Source of the DNA: Pseudomonadota bacterium
GTDB taxonomy: Bacteria > Pseudomonadota > Alphaproteobacteria > Dongiales > Dongiaceae
DNA: 64,000 nt
Direction of reading: 5' to 3'
Assembly (NCBI GenBank): GCA_021792365.1
Contig: JAJYUT010000006.1
Span: 1-64,000, forward strand
Below, in pieces: positions 20,645 to 29,193 of the stretch. Numbering within the stretch: the stretch's first letter is position 1; the number at the start of each line of letters is the position of its first letter. Under the pieces are notes generated by a model. The model did not search any database and had not been told where the DNA came from. It saw nothing but the letters and a program-made list of their open reading frames with translations. A program made the position numbers and the translations under genes.

Positions 20645-22537
20645 CTATAGCTCCAGCTCGCTCGCGGACCTCAATTCCCGCTTCTGGGCCGCAATGCGGA
20701 AGGAAGCATTCGGCGCGCCGTATCCGCGGTAGGGACCACGCCGCTCGACAATCTCGAAGATGAAGCCCTCTCCATATGTCGGGCAGTATTGCTGGAAATA
20801 CTCGCCCTGCTGGTCGCGGTCATAGAGGATGTTCTCGGCCCTCAGGCGGCCGGTGAGCTCCCCGTCCAGCCCGAACCGCGCCTCGATATCGTCATAGTAG
20901 TTCTGCGACATCTTCAGCGCGCGGAAGCCGTTTGCCCTGAGCACCGATGCCGTCGCGAAGATGTCGTTGGTGGCGAAAGCGAGATGCTGGACGCTTGCAC
21001 CAAAGCTCTCCGCGATGAAATGGCCGGCCAGAGTGCGGTGGTTCTCCGCACCATTCAGCGTCAGCCGCATCGCAGCATCATCCGTCTCGATGGCCTGACT
21101 GCGGACCACACCCCCCGGATCGATGACGTCCACCATGGGGGTCTTGTGCGTGCGGAAGATTGAGACGTAGAAGAGCAGCCAGGTCAGCATCTCCTCGTAG
21201 TTCATCGTCTGGCCAAGGTGATCGATCCGTTTCAGCCCTGCGTCGAACGGTGGGTCGGCATCCTCCACCGGCACGAACTCGAGATCCCAGACCCGCGCGA
21301 GCGGCGGCTTCTGGTCGATGAAATATATGACGCCGCCGCCGACACCGCGGATCGCCGGAATCGTCAACTCTCCCGGCCCTACCGCTTGCTCGAAAGGCTC
21401 AGCACCCAGCGCCTTGGCGCGGGCGACTGTCGCCTTCGCGTCCTCGACCTTCAGGCCCATGGCGCAGGCCGATGTGCCATGCACCAGATACGAGGAGTGC
21501 GCAAAGCCTTCCCGCTCGGTATTGATGACGAGATTGATGTCGCCCTGCCGGAATAGCGTTACGTCTTTGGAGACGTGCCGTCCCGCCCGCCGGAACCCCA
21601 GTGTGTGGAAGAGAGAAGCAAGCTCGGCCGCTTCGGCCTCGTTGGCGGCGAACTCGACAAACTCGATTCCGGAGACGCCAATGCGATCGGGAATGTCGGC
21701 CGGCTTGCTCGCGAGAGCGGGCGCTTCGCGCGCAATCTGGTCAGCCAGATAGATCAGCGACCGTCGCCCATCGAGCGCGATCGATTTTGGCGAGCCGCCG
21801 CGAAACTGGTCATTGAAGATCTCCAGCGACAGAAAGCCGTCATAGCCGGTGGCCGCCACCGCGCTCATGAAGTCCTTGACCGGAAGATCGCCCTGCCCCG
21901 GCATGCAGCGGAAGTGCCGGCTCCAATAGAGATAGTCCATGTCGATGAGCGGCGCGTCGGCAAGCTGCACGATGAAGATCTTGTCGCGCGGGATCGCCCG
22001 GATCGACTCGACGTTGATCCTGCGGGCCAAGGTGTGGAACGAGTCGAGGATCAGGCCCACGTTCGGGTGATCGGCGCGACGGACGATCTCCCAGGCATCG
22101 CGATGATCGTGAATGTGCTTGCCCCAGGCTAGTGCCTCGTAGCCGACCCTCAGGCCCCGCTTGGCAGCGCGTTCGCCCAATTCATGGAAATCGTTCGCCG
22201 CGCGATCGATTCCCCCCAGCGCGACCGGCGACACGTTGGAGCAGATGAGCATGAGGTCGGTGCCGAGCTCCTGCATCACGTCGAACTTGCGTTCGGCGCG
22301 ATCGAAGGCCCGGGAGCGCTGCGGCTCCGGCAGGCCTTCGAAATCGCGGAAGGGCTGAAACAGCGTGATCGTCAGGCCGGAGTCCCTGACCATTCGCCCA
22401 ACGTCCCGCGGGGAACCATCGAAGGCGAGGAAATCGTTCTCGAATATCTCGATGCCGTTGAAGCCTGCGGCCGCTATGGCCGAGAGCTTTTCGACGAAAT
22501 CGCCGCTGATCGAAACCGTCGCGATGGAGGTCTTCAT
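20645..22537 (-). CDS. quiC: 3-dehydroshikimate dehydratase, two-domain (QuiC-like)
   Basis: A 630-residue bifunctional-type protein. Residues 1 to about 280 form a xylose-isomerase-like TIM barrel (MKTSIATVSISGDFVEKLSAIA, GLILDSFHTLAR, GYDGFLSLEIFNDQF) that converts 3-dehydroshikimate to protocatechuate. Residues about 290-610 resemble 4-hydroxyphenylpyruvate dioxygenase (VOC fold: RIDHLGQTMNYEEMLTWLLFYVSIF, VQHLAFATNDIF, FQQYCPTYGEGFIFEIVERRG). This two-domain arrangement is known for proteobacterial dehydroshikimate dehydratases. It supplies protocatechuate to the pca genes at 27981-31649. An operator/promoter element lies at 22590-22603. Confidence 0.9.
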   Translation of the reverse strand: MKTSIATVSISGDFVEKLSAIAAAGFNGIEIFENDFLAFDGSPRDVGRMVRDSGLTITLFQPFRDFEGLPEPQRSRAFDRAERKFDVMQELGTDLMLICSNVSPVALGGIDRAANDFHELGERAAKRGLRVGYEALAWGKHIHDHRDAWEIVRRADHPNVGLILDSFHTLARRINVESIRAIPRDKIFIVQLADAPLIDMDYLYWSRHFRCMPGQGDLPVKDFMSAVAATGYDGFLSLEIFNDQFRGGSPKSIALDGRRSLIYLADQIAREAPALASKPADIPDRIGVSGIEFVEFAANEAEAAELASLFHTLGFRRAGRHVSKDVTLFRQGDINLVINTEREGFAHSSYLVHGTSACAMGLKVEDAKATVARAKALGAEPFEQAVGPGELTIPAIRGVGGGVIYFIDQKPPLARVWDLEFVPVEDADPPFDAGLKRIDHLGQTMNYEEMLTWLLFYVSIFRTHKTPMVDVIDPGGVVRSQAIETDDAAMRLTLNGAENHRTLAGHFIAESFGASVQHLAFATNDIFATASVLRANGFRALKMSQNYYDDIEARFGLDGELTGRLRAENILYDRDQQGEYFQQYCPTYGEGFIFEIVERRGPYRGYGAPNASFRIAAQKRELRSASELEL

Positions 22538-22586
22538 ATGGCCCTCTCTCGTCCGCCAAACCTTGCGTCATGCGGAAACTCGCGAA

Positions 22587-22604
22587 TGTACGAACTGGTT
22601 CGTT
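22587..22604 (-). promoter_or_regulatory. operator overlapping the quiC promoter
   Basis: Read toward quiC, the sequence is ACGAACCAGTTCGT (22603-22590), a 6+2+6 perfect palindrome, followed at once by the -10-like hexamer TACATT. The same element occurs before aroE (23376) and dctP (24455) in the matching orientation. It lies 52 bp before the quiC start and is a likely binding site of the TetR protein encoded at 22656-23336. Confidence 0.65.
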
Positions 22605-22655
22605 TATAGCACTTCGCGAAGAACGATCAAGGCAGGAGATCGTAAAGGCGCGTGT

Positions 22656-23336
22656 TCAGGTGGCAGGCAGCTTGTCCGCACGAACGACGTAGCGCACGAC
22701 CATGTCGACAACATTCTTGCGCAGGGAGGCCTGTGCTTCCGGCGCGCCGAAGTCTCGGCCGAAGATCTTGGAGAAGGTCGCGCGGTTCGAGACGTTGAAG
22801 AAGCAGAGTGCGCTGATCTGCCAGTGCAGTTCGATTGGATCAAGATTGCGACGGAACAGCCCGTCTTTGACACCTTTGGCGTACAGCTTTTTGATATGGT
22901 CGATCGCGGTCACATTGAGCTGGCGAATGCTCTTCGACCGGTCCAGGTACTCGCCGTGATGAATGTTCTCGATCATCACCATCCTGATGAACGATTCATG
23001 CTGCCGGTGATGGTCGAAGGTGAATTCGACCAGCCGCGTCAGCGCCTCCAACGGCGGAAGGTGCTCGATATCGAGCTGCCCCTCCCCCTGTCGGACCATC
23101 TGATAGGCATTCTCGAGGGCGCTCACATAGAGACCCTCCTTGTCGCCGAAGTAGTAATAGATCATCCGCTTGCTGGCGCGGGTGCGGGCCGCGATTTCAT
23201 CGATCCGGGCACCGGACAGGCCGTTGAGCGCGAACTCTTCCGAAGCAATCTCGATGATATTCTTGCGCGTCCCCTCCGGGTCCTGCGTGCGAGTTCCCTC
23301 GGCCTTTGCCCGCCGTTTGACCTTTTTAGCGCTCAT
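22656..23336 (-). CDS. TetR-family regulator of the quinate/protocatechuate genes
   Basis: A 226-residue regulator. After a basic N-terminal tail (MSAKKVKRRAKAEG) the HTH lies at about residues 25-72 (IIEIASEEFALNGLSGARI, IAARTRASKRMIYYYFGDKEGLY). The C-terminal domain (FDHHRQHESFIRMVMIEN) resembles the TetR_C class found with aromatic-acid genes. I chose ATG 23336, which has GGGGTGG upstream, over a longer frame starting at 23417 that would run through the operator. The gene lies between quiC and aroE, beside two of three shared palindromes, so it most likely autoregulates and represses the cluster until an inducer is present (inference). Confidence 0.87.
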   Translation of the reverse strand: MSAKKVKRRAKAEGTRTQDPEGTRKNIIEIASEEFALNGLSGARIDEIAARTRASKRMIYYYFGDKEGLYVSALENAYQMVRQGEGQLDIEHLPPLEALTRLVEFTFDHHRQHESFIRMVMIENIHHGEYLDRSKSIRQLNVTAIDHIKKLYAKGVKDGLFRRNLDPIELHWQISALCFFNVSNRATFSKIFGRDFGAPEAQASLRKNVVDMVVRYVVRADKLPAT

Positions 23337-23370
23337 TGCCACCCCTATGCGTCGGCCCTGGCCCGGCTTG

Positions 23371-23394
23371 ATTATACTAACCAGTTCGTACATT
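23371..23394. promoter_or_regulatory. operator in the divergent tetR-aroE promoter
   Basis: ACTAACCAGTTCGT (23376-23389) is the second copy of the cluster palindrome, with one mismatch between the arms. On the plus strand it is followed by TACATT, giving a promoter toward aroE. On the minus strand TATAAT (23376-23371) directly follows, giving a promoter toward tetR. One bound repressor dimer would cover both. Confidence 0.6.
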
Positions 23395-23491
23395 GTTGCC
23401 AGGCGCGGCTGGAACATTTACGGGCTGGAGACGGTCGAGCACAAGATCATGTGCGCCGCGCACCATGCTGCCGCTCGCCCTGGAGTAGTCC

Positions 23492-24409
23492 TTGCTCGGC
23501 ATATCGAACGAACCTGTCGCGTTATTGTCGGCCCTAATTCCCGCCAGCCCGCCCGGTAAGGACGCCGGGCGATCCGTCTTGATCGGCCTTGTCGGCAGAG
23601 GGATCGGGGCGTCGCGCTCTCCCATCATGCATCAGCGGGAAGGGACGCGGCTCGGCATGGATTACGTTTACCGGCTGATCGATTTTGACCAGCTTGGCCT
23701 GGAGGACGCCGCTCTCGACGACATCATGGCGTCGGCCGAGGAACTCGGCTTCTCCGGTCTTAACGTGACGCATCCGTTCAAGCAGAGCGTCATTCCATTC
23801 CTGACCGACCTGTCACCGGAAGCTTCGGCCATTGGCGCGGTCAACACAGTGGTATTCCGCCATGGCCGCCGCATTGGTCACAACACCGATAGCTGGGGCT
23901 TCGCGGAGAGTTTTCGCGAGAGCATGGACGACTGCAGCCTGGATAATGTCCTGCAGTTCGGCGCTGGGGGTGCCGGCGCGGCGGTCGCCTATGCGCTCCT
24001 AGAAATGGGCGTGGAAGACTTGGTACTGTTCGACAAGGTTCCGGCCCGCGGAGCCCAACTGGCGGAAAGACTGAATCTCAAGTTCGGGCCGAAGGTTACC
24101 GTTCAAGCCGATCTCAAAGCCGCCTTTGCCGGCGCGGCGGGCGTGGTGAACACGACGCCCATTGGCATGGAGAAGTATCCCGGCCTGCCTTTCGCCGCCG
24201 ATCTGCTGACGCCGCGGCATTGGGTGGCCGAGATCATCTATTTTCCAGCGGAAACGGAGCTGCTGCGGCATGGCCGCCAGCTTGGCTGTCGGACTCTGTC
24301 TGGTCTGGGAATGGCGGTCAACCAAGCGGTTCGCGCGTTCGAGCTGTTTACGGGCGTGAAACCGGACAAAGTGGCAATGGAACGGCATTTCGAGGAGAGA
24401 AAGGCCTAA
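23492..24409 (+). CDS. aroE: shikimate/quinate dehydrogenase (AroE family)
   Basis: A 305-residue member of the AroE family, catalysing the reversible NAD(P)-dependent oxidation of shikimate (and in catabolic members quinate). Substrate residues are visible in GASRSPIMH, NVTHPFKQS (catalytic Lys) and HNTDSWGF (catalytic Asp). The dinucleotide loop is GAGGAGAAVAYAL, and NTTPIGM and GLGMAVNQAVRAFELF complete the pattern. TTG 23492 with TGGAG upstream is the likely start. Its place in a dehydroshikimate/protocatechuate cluster, behind the shared operator, argues for a catabolic role rather than aromatic biosynthesis. It may be a quinate/shikimate dehydrogenase of the QuiA/QuiB type by function. 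Confidence 0.88.
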   Translation: MLGISNEPVALLSALIPASPPGKDAGRSVLIGLVGRGIGASRSPIMHQREGTRLGMDYVYRLIDFDQLGLEDAALDDIMASAEELGFSGLNVTHPFKQSVIPFLTDLSPEASAIGAVNTVVFRHGRRIGHNTDSWGFAESFRESMDDCSLDNVLQFGAGGAGAAVAYALLEMGVEDLVLFDKVPARGAQLAERLNLKFGPKVTVQADLKAAFAGAAGVVNTTPIGMEKYPGLPFAADLLTPRHWVAEIIYFPAETELLRHGRQLGCRTLSGLGMAVNQAVRAFELFTGVKPDKVAMERHFEERKA

Positions 24410-24445
24410 ACCTACGTGTCATCCATCGGCCGATTCCAACGGCCG

Positions 24446-24473
24446 TTGACTTGAACGAACCATTTCGTACATT
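24446..24473 (+). promoter_or_regulatory. promoter with embedded operator before the TRAP genes
   Basis: TTGACT (24446-24451) and TACATT (24468-24473) are spaced 16 bp, a plausible sigma-70 promoter. The spacer is filled by ACGAACCATTTCGT (24455-24468), the third copy of the cluster palindrome. It lies 60 bp before the dctP start. Repressor binding would block RNA polymerase directly. Confidence 0.65.
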
Positions 24474-24532
24474 TTGGCTTTCAAGAAACCGGACGCTCGG
24501 AAAAAGGGCGCCGATCCCCACGGGAGGAGACC

Positions 24533-25519
24533 ATGGACATGCAAGCGACGCGGCGCGATTTCCTGATCGGCACCGGCCTGATTGCCGCTGCCGCACCCTT
24601 CCCCGCTTTCGCGCAGGACAAGCCGAAGCTGCGATTCTCAGCCGTCTTTTCCGAGCAGGACATTCGCGCGGAAATGATGAAGATGTTCGCGGACGAGATC
24701 AAAGCCGACTTCGACTTCGAAGGTTATTACGGCGGCACCTTATTCAAGCAGGGAACCGAACTGGTCGCCTTGCAGCGCGGCAATCTGGAGATGGGCAACA
24801 TCGCCCCGCAGGACATCTCCAAGCAGGTTCCGGCCTGGTCGGTCGTAACCTCTGCCTATTTGTTCCGGGACGCGGCGCACCTCGCGAAGTTCTTCACCAG
24901 CGAACCCGGCATGGAGTTGAAGAAGATGGCCGAGGATCAGCTCGGCATCCATATCCTTGGCCCGACCTATTTCGGCACGCGGCAAGTCGGCTTGAAGCCG
25001 ACCAAGAAGATCAACACGCCGGCGGACATGGCAGGCATCAAGCTCCGCATGCCGAATGGCGATGCCTGGCAGTTCCTCGGCACCGCGCTCGGCGCCAACC
25101 CGGTCCCGATGGCCTATGCCGAGGTCTATACCGGCCTGCAGACCGGTGCTATCGACGGCCAGGACAACCCGCTCCCGAATATCGAGAACATGAAGTTCTA
25201 CGAGGTCATGTCGCAGATCGTGCTGACATCGCACCTCATCGGCTTCGACATCCTGACGGTCTCCAGCAAGGTGTGGAACGAGATGTCGCCCGAGCAGCAC
25301 GCCAAGTTCCAGGCTGCCGCAGACAAGGCGATCAATTTCAGCACCGAAAAGCACTTGGCCCGGGAAAAGGAACTCGTCGACCTGTTCAAGAGCAAGGGCC
25401 TCGACATCTATATGCCCGATGTCGCCGCCTTCCGCAAATACGCCCAGGAAAAATATCTGGCCTCCGATCTTGCCAAGGACTGGCCGGAAGGCATGGTCGA
25501 CAGGATCAACGCGCTTTGA
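24533..25519 (+). CDS. dctP: TRAP transporter substrate-binding protein (DctP family)
   Basis: A 328-residue periplasmic receptor. The signal has the twin-Arg form ATRRDFLIGTG followed by LIAAAAPFPAFAQ. The family core is present: GYYGGTLFKQGTELVALQRG, LRMPNGDAWQFLGTALGANP and the signature AEVYTGLQTGAIDGQDNP. GGGAGGA precedes the ATG. With the two membrane genes that follow it forms a Na+-driven importer, in this cluster probably for quinate, shikimate or a related carboxylic acid (inference). Confidence 0.9.
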   Translation: MDMQATRRDFLIGTGLIAAAAPFPAFAQDKPKLRFSAVFSEQDIRAEMMKMFADEIKADFDFEGYYGGTLFKQGTELVALQRGNLEMGNIAPQDISKQVPAWSVVTSAYLFRDAAHLAKFFTSEPGMELKKMAEDQLGIHILGPTYFGTRQVGLKPTKKINTPADMAGIKLRMPNGDAWQFLGTALGANPVPMAYAEVYTGLQTGAIDGQDNPLPNIENMKFYEVMSQIVLTSHLIGFDILTVSSKVWNEMSPEQHAKFQAAADKAINFSTEKHLAREKELVDLFKSKGLDIYMPDVAAFRKYAQEKYLASDLAKDWPEGMVDRINAL

Positions 25520-25627
25520 TGCGCAAGCGCTGTATGCTATCGGCGAGCTGATGCCCGCCGATACCGCGGTGCCAGCATGGCACAGGCCATTCATCGACTG
25601 AGGCGGGTTCCACGAGGGAGAAGCGCA

Positions 25628-26146
25628 GTGACTCCAGCGCTCCACGCACTGGGTGCATGGTGCTACCGCCGCGCCGAGAATCTGTTAGCGGCGATGCTGG
25701 CGACCATGTTCGTTGCCTTCATCATCCAGATCGTCTTCCGCTACTTGATAAACCTCCCCATCGGCTGGACTCAGGAACTGACCGTGATCATGTGGATCTG
25801 GCTGGTGCTGTGGGGCGCCGCCTTCGTCGTGCGGGAGACTGAAGAGGTGCGCTTCGACATTCTCTACGCGACGGCCAGGGCGAATAGGCGGCGCGTGATG
25901 TGCGTCGTGACGGCGGCCGCGCTTGTGGCCCTCTATAGCATCTCGCTGCCTGCGGTTGTCGATTACGTGACCTTCATGAAGGTAGAGAGCAGCGCGTACC
26001 TGAAGATCCGCTTCGATCTCCTGTTCTCCATTTATGTGGTCTTCGCCATTGCGGCGATCGCGCGCTACATCTGGCTGTGCTGGCAGGCCGTATGGGGCAG
26101 AGCGCCAACCGCCTTCGACCCGACCAAGGCTGGATCTGGTGTATGA
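25628..26146 (+). CDS. dctQ: TRAP transporter small membrane subunit (DctQ family)
   Basis: A 172-residue four-helix protein. Family landmarks are FRYLINLPIGWTQELTVIMWIWLVLWGAA (read in part as GWTQELTVIMWIWLV) and VRETEEVRFDILYA. I chose GTG 25628 with GAGGG upstream; a longer frame from 25577 lacks a good ribosome site. The stop overlaps the ATG of dctM (ATGA). It links the binding protein to the large permease. Confidence 0.85.
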   Translation: MTPALHALGAWCYRRAENLLAAMLATMFVAFIIQIVFRYLINLPIGWTQELTVIMWIWLVLWGAAFVVRETEEVRFDILYATARANRRRVMCVVTAAALVALYSISLPAVVDYVTFMKVESSAYLKIRFDLLFSIYVVFAIAAIARYIWLCWQAVWGRAPTAFDPTKAGSGV

Positions 26147-27444
26147 GTCTCGCCAGCCCCTTCTCAATCTCCATCGTCGTCATCACAGCGCTCTCACTCC
26201 TCGGGCTGCCGATCGGGCATGCGATGATCGCCGGCTCGGTGCTCTACCTCCTGCTCGCCGGCCAGGACATGGGGACGGTCGCGGAGCAGCTCCTCAACGG
26301 CATGTACACGAACTACATCATCCTCTCCGTGCCGCTGTTCATCCTGGCGGCAGAGTTGATGAATGTCGGCTCCATGACGGACCGCCTGCTGCGGTTCTGC
26401 AACGCAGTCGTCGGCCGGTTCCGCGGCGGGCTCGCCCACGTGAACATCCTTCAGAGCATCATCTTCGCCGGCATGTCGGGCTCGGCGATCGCCGATGCCG
26501 CCGGCACCGGCAAGATGATGCAGGCCATGATGACCAAGGACGGCAAATATCCGGCCAGCTTCGCTGCCGCGCTCACCGCGGTCACGGCAGTCGTCGGGCC
26601 GATCATACCACCCTCCATCCCGATGGTTCTCTATGCGCTCGTCTCGGACGCCTCCATCGGCTACCTCTTTCTCGGCGGTATCGTTCCAGGCCTGTTGATG
26701 GCCTTCGCCCAGATGGCTCTGGTCGTCGGCAATGCCAGGCGCCGCAACTTTCCCGTCGAACCGGCCATGCCTTTGCGCGAGCTGCCGCGTGTCACCTGGG
26801 AGGCTTTTCCGGCGCTAATGATGCCGGTCGTGCTGCTTGGCGGCATCTATAGCGGCGTCATGACGCCGACCGAGGCCGCAGCCGTGGCAGCAGGCTACGC
26901 CCTGTTCATCTCCGCGGCTGCCTACCGCAGCGTCACCTGGAAGACCGTCTATGGCTCGCTGCTGTCGAGTGCCCGCACCTCGGCATCGATCGGCATGCTG
27001 ATCGGCGGTGCGCTAGTCTTCAACTATGTCGTCACGATCGAGAATATCCCGGACAGCCTGCGCAGCGTCTTGACGAGCCATCAACTCTCGCCGATCGCGT
27101 TTCTCATCCTCGTCAACGTCATATTGCTTGTGCTCGGCTGCGTGCTCGAGGGAACCGCCATCCTGTTGATCGTCGTGCCGGTTTTCATACCGACCGCCCA
27201 GGCGTTGGGCGTTGACATGGTCCATTTCGGAGTGATGGTGGTCGTGAACATCATGCTTGGCCTGGTCACCCCGCCCTATGGCCTGCTGCTCTTCGTAATG
27301 ACGAGCATAACCGGCGTGCCACTGCGCGATCTCGTGCGCGATGTCCTGCCGTTCCTGGCGGCCATGATTACGGCGCTCGCCATCATCACGTTCGTGCCGG
27401 AGATAGTTCTCTGGCTCCCTCGCCTGCTCGGCTACGAAGGCTGA
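26143..27444 (+). CDS. dctM: TRAP transporter large permease (DctM family)
   Basis: A 433-residue permease with about 12 helices. It begins MSLASPFSISIVVITALSL and contains NGMYTNYIILSVPLFILAAE, FAGMSGSAIADAAG, GPIIPPSIPMVLYAL and VTPPYGLLLFV, all typical of DctM. Start ATG 26143 overlaps the dctQ stop. It carries out the ion-coupled transport step for the solute delivered by the 24533 product. Confidence 0.9.
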   Translation: MSLASPFSISIVVITALSLLGLPIGHAMIAGSVLYLLLAGQDMGTVAEQLLNGMYTNYIILSVPLFILAAELMNVGSMTDRLLRFCNAVVGRFRGGLAHVNILQSIIFAGMSGSAIADAAGTGKMMQAMMTKDGKYPASFAAALTAVTAVVGPIIPPSIPMVLYALVSDASIGYLFLGGIVPGLLMAFAQMALVVGNARRRNFPVEPAMPLRELPRVTWEAFPALMMPVVLLGGIYSGVMTPTEAAAVAAGYALFISAAAYRSVTWKTVYGSLLSSARTSASIGMLIGGALVFNYVVTIENIPDSLRSVLTSHQLSPIAFLILVNVILLVLGCVLEGTAILLIVVPVFIPTAQALGVDMVHFGVMVVVNIMLGLVTPPYGLLLFVMTSITGVPLRDLVRDVLPFLAAMITALAIITFVPEIVLWLPRLLGYEG

Positions 27445-27470
27445 TCTGCGATCGATTTTAGGAGCTTGCC

Positions 27471-27932
27471 ATGGAGAAACCGATCTTCGTGCTGAACGGC
27501 CCAAACCTCAACCGTCTTGGTACGCGCGAGCCGCAGATCTACGGAACGACCACGCTCGCAGAGATCGAGCAGATGTGCAGAAATGCCGTCGGGGCCCATC
27601 CGCTTCGCTTCCACCAATCCAATGCCGAGCACGAGATCATCGGATGGATCAATGAGGCAATCGATGGAGGAGCCGGCATCATCATCAATGCCGCCGCGTA
27701 CACATTCACGTCCTTGGCCATCCTTGATGCGTTGAAGATGTTCCAGGGCCCGATCATCGAACTGCACATTTCCAATATTCATCGGCGCGAGGTGCACTAC
27801 CAGAATTCCTTCATTTCCAAGGTGGCGACAGGGGTGATCGTGGGCCTGGGCGCCGGAGGCTATCCCCTCGCGGTCACGGCGATGCTGGAATTCTTGCGAG
27901 GCGGATACGGCACAAATCGTCATTCTACATAA
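27471..27932 (+). CDS. aroQ: type II 3-dehydroquinate dehydratase
   Basis: A 153-residue type II dehydroquinase, interconverting 3-dehydroquinate and 3-dehydroshikimate. It shows LNGPNLNRLGTREPQIYG (catalytic Arg and Tyr), HQSNAEHEIIGWI, NAAAYTFTSLAI and ELHISNIHRRE, at the usual family length. AGGAGC precedes ATG 27471, 26 bp behind dctM. Together with aroE and quiC it forms the quinate-to-protocatechuate route, feeding 3-dehydroshikimate to QuiC. Confidence 0.93.
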   Translation: MEKPIFVLNGPNLNRLGTREPQIYGTTTLAEIEQMCRNAVGAHPLRFHQSNAEHEIIGWINEAIDGGAGIIINAAAYTFTSLAILDALKMFQGPIIELHISNIHRREVHYQNSFISKVATGVIVGLGAGGYPLAVTAMLEFLRGGYGTNRHST

Positions 27933-27980
27933 CCGAAACGGGCGTCCAGAAGTCACATCCGGGAGCTTTGGAGACCTTGC

Positions 27981-28775
27981 ATGCCCTTCGAGCGGTTCAA
28001 CGATCTGGTCCTGCATTTCGAGCACGTTGGCCCCATCAACGGCCCGTCCGTCGTGTTCGTAAATTCCCTCGGCACGGATTTGCGCATCTGGGACGAGGTC
28101 TTGGCGCGGCTTGGCGCCGGGCTGCGTATCCTGCGCTATGAATTGCGCGGGCACGGGCTGTCGGATGCGCCAGCGGCCCCATACGCGCTCGACGACCATG
28201 TCACCGACCTCGCGGCACTCATGGACGGCCGGGGCGTCAAGGACGCACTGGTCGTTGGACTCTCCGTCGGCGGGATGATCGCGATGGCCCTTGCCAATCG
28301 ACGCGCGGACCTGACCCGGGCCCTGGTGCTGAGCGACACGGCGCACAAGATCGGCTCGCGCGAGATGTGGAACGCTCGTATTGCCAGCATCCGGGAAGGC
28401 GGCATTGCTTCCATTGCAGAGGCGGTGCTGCAGCGCTGGTTTGCAGCAGAGTTTCGAGCGACGCGGCCGGCCGATCTCGCGGGTTATCGCAACATGCTGA
28501 CCCGCACCACGGTCGAGGGCTATGCTGGCACCTGCGCGACGGTGCGCGATGCGGATCTGACGGAGATCGCGGGCAAGCTCGCTCTGCCGGCCCTTTGCCT
28601 GGCCGGAGCTGAGGATGGCGCCACGCCACCCGATCTGGTGCAGTCCTTGGCGTCTCTTTTGCCGAACGGGCGCTTTGAAGTGATCCCGCGTGCGGGCCAT
28701 TTGCCCTGCGTCGAGCAGCCCGAATTGATGGCGCGACATATATTGACCTTTGCCAGGGAGACTGCCTTTGCCTGA
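27981..28775 (+). CDS. pcaD: 3-oxoadipate enol-lactonase
   Basis: A 264-residue alpha/beta hydrolase converting beta-ketoadipate enol-lactone to beta-ketoadipate. The oxyanion/early motif (VVFVNSLGTDLRIWDEVL), nucleophile elbow VGLSVGGMIAM, Asp region GAEDGATPPDLV and His region RAGHLPCVEQPE are all present. The end overlaps the start of pcaC. It is the last enzymatic step of the pca genes present here; the CoA-transferase and thiolase that follow are not in this window. Confidence 0.9.
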   Translation: MPFERFNDLVLHFEHVGPINGPSVVFVNSLGTDLRIWDEVLARLGAGLRILRYELRGHGLSDAPAAPYALDDHVTDLAALMDGRGVKDALVVGLSVGGMIAMALANRRADLTRALVLSDTAHKIGSREMWNARIASIREGGIASIAEAVLQRWFAAEFRATRPADLAGYRNMLTRTTVEGYAGTCATVRDADLTEIAGKLALPALCLAGAEDGATPPDLVQSLASLLPNGRFEVIPRAGHLPCVEQPELMARHILTFARETAFA

Positions 28776-29193
28776 TAAGACCAAGCTACGGGACCTGTTC
28801 GCACAAGGCATGGAGACACGACGCGCCGTCCTGGGCGATGCGCATGTCGACGGCGCCGAGGCGAGCCAGACCGAATTCGATGCACCGTTCCAGGCAATGA
28901 TCACCGAAAGCGCCTGGGGATCGGTCTGGTCAAGGCCATACTGGGAAAAGCGGGAGCGCTCGATCGTCACCATCGCGCTGCTCGCCGCGCTCGGCCATGA
29001 CGAGGAGTTGGCGATGCACGTGCGCGCGACGCGCAAAACGGGCGCGACCAGGGAGGACGTGCGCGAAGCCATGATGCATGTAGCGATCTATGCCGGCGTC
29101 CCGGCCGCCAACCGTGCCATCAAGATCATCAAGCAGACCTATGCCGACATGGAACGGCAGCCAACGACGGATGATCGGGGCGCAGGACGATGA
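28768..29193 (+). CDS. pcaC: 4-carboxymuconolactone decarboxylase
   Basis: A 141-residue AhpD-fold protein of the PcaC family. Family features are WGSVWSRPYWEKRERSIVTIALLAALG, the HVRATRKTGATREDVREAMMH helix pair and YAGVPAANRAIKI. I chose TTG 28768 with AGGGAG upstream, which makes an 8-base overlap with pcaD. The next gene starts in its stop (ATGA). It decarboxylates gamma-carboxymuconolactone to the enol-lactone used by PcaD. Confidence 0.9.
   Translation: MPDKTKLRDLFAQGMETRRAVLGDAHVDGAEASQTEFDAPFQAMITESAWGSVWSRPYWEKRERSIVTIALLAALGHDEELAMHVRATRKTGATREDVREAMMHVAIYAGVPAANRAIKIIKQTYADMERQPTTDDRGAGR

Noticed and set aside
27432-29072. 546-residue minus-strand frame over aroQ, pcaD and pcaC
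   Set aside because: The plus-strand genes are recognised enzymes with coupled starts; the antisense translation is low in complexity and motif-free.
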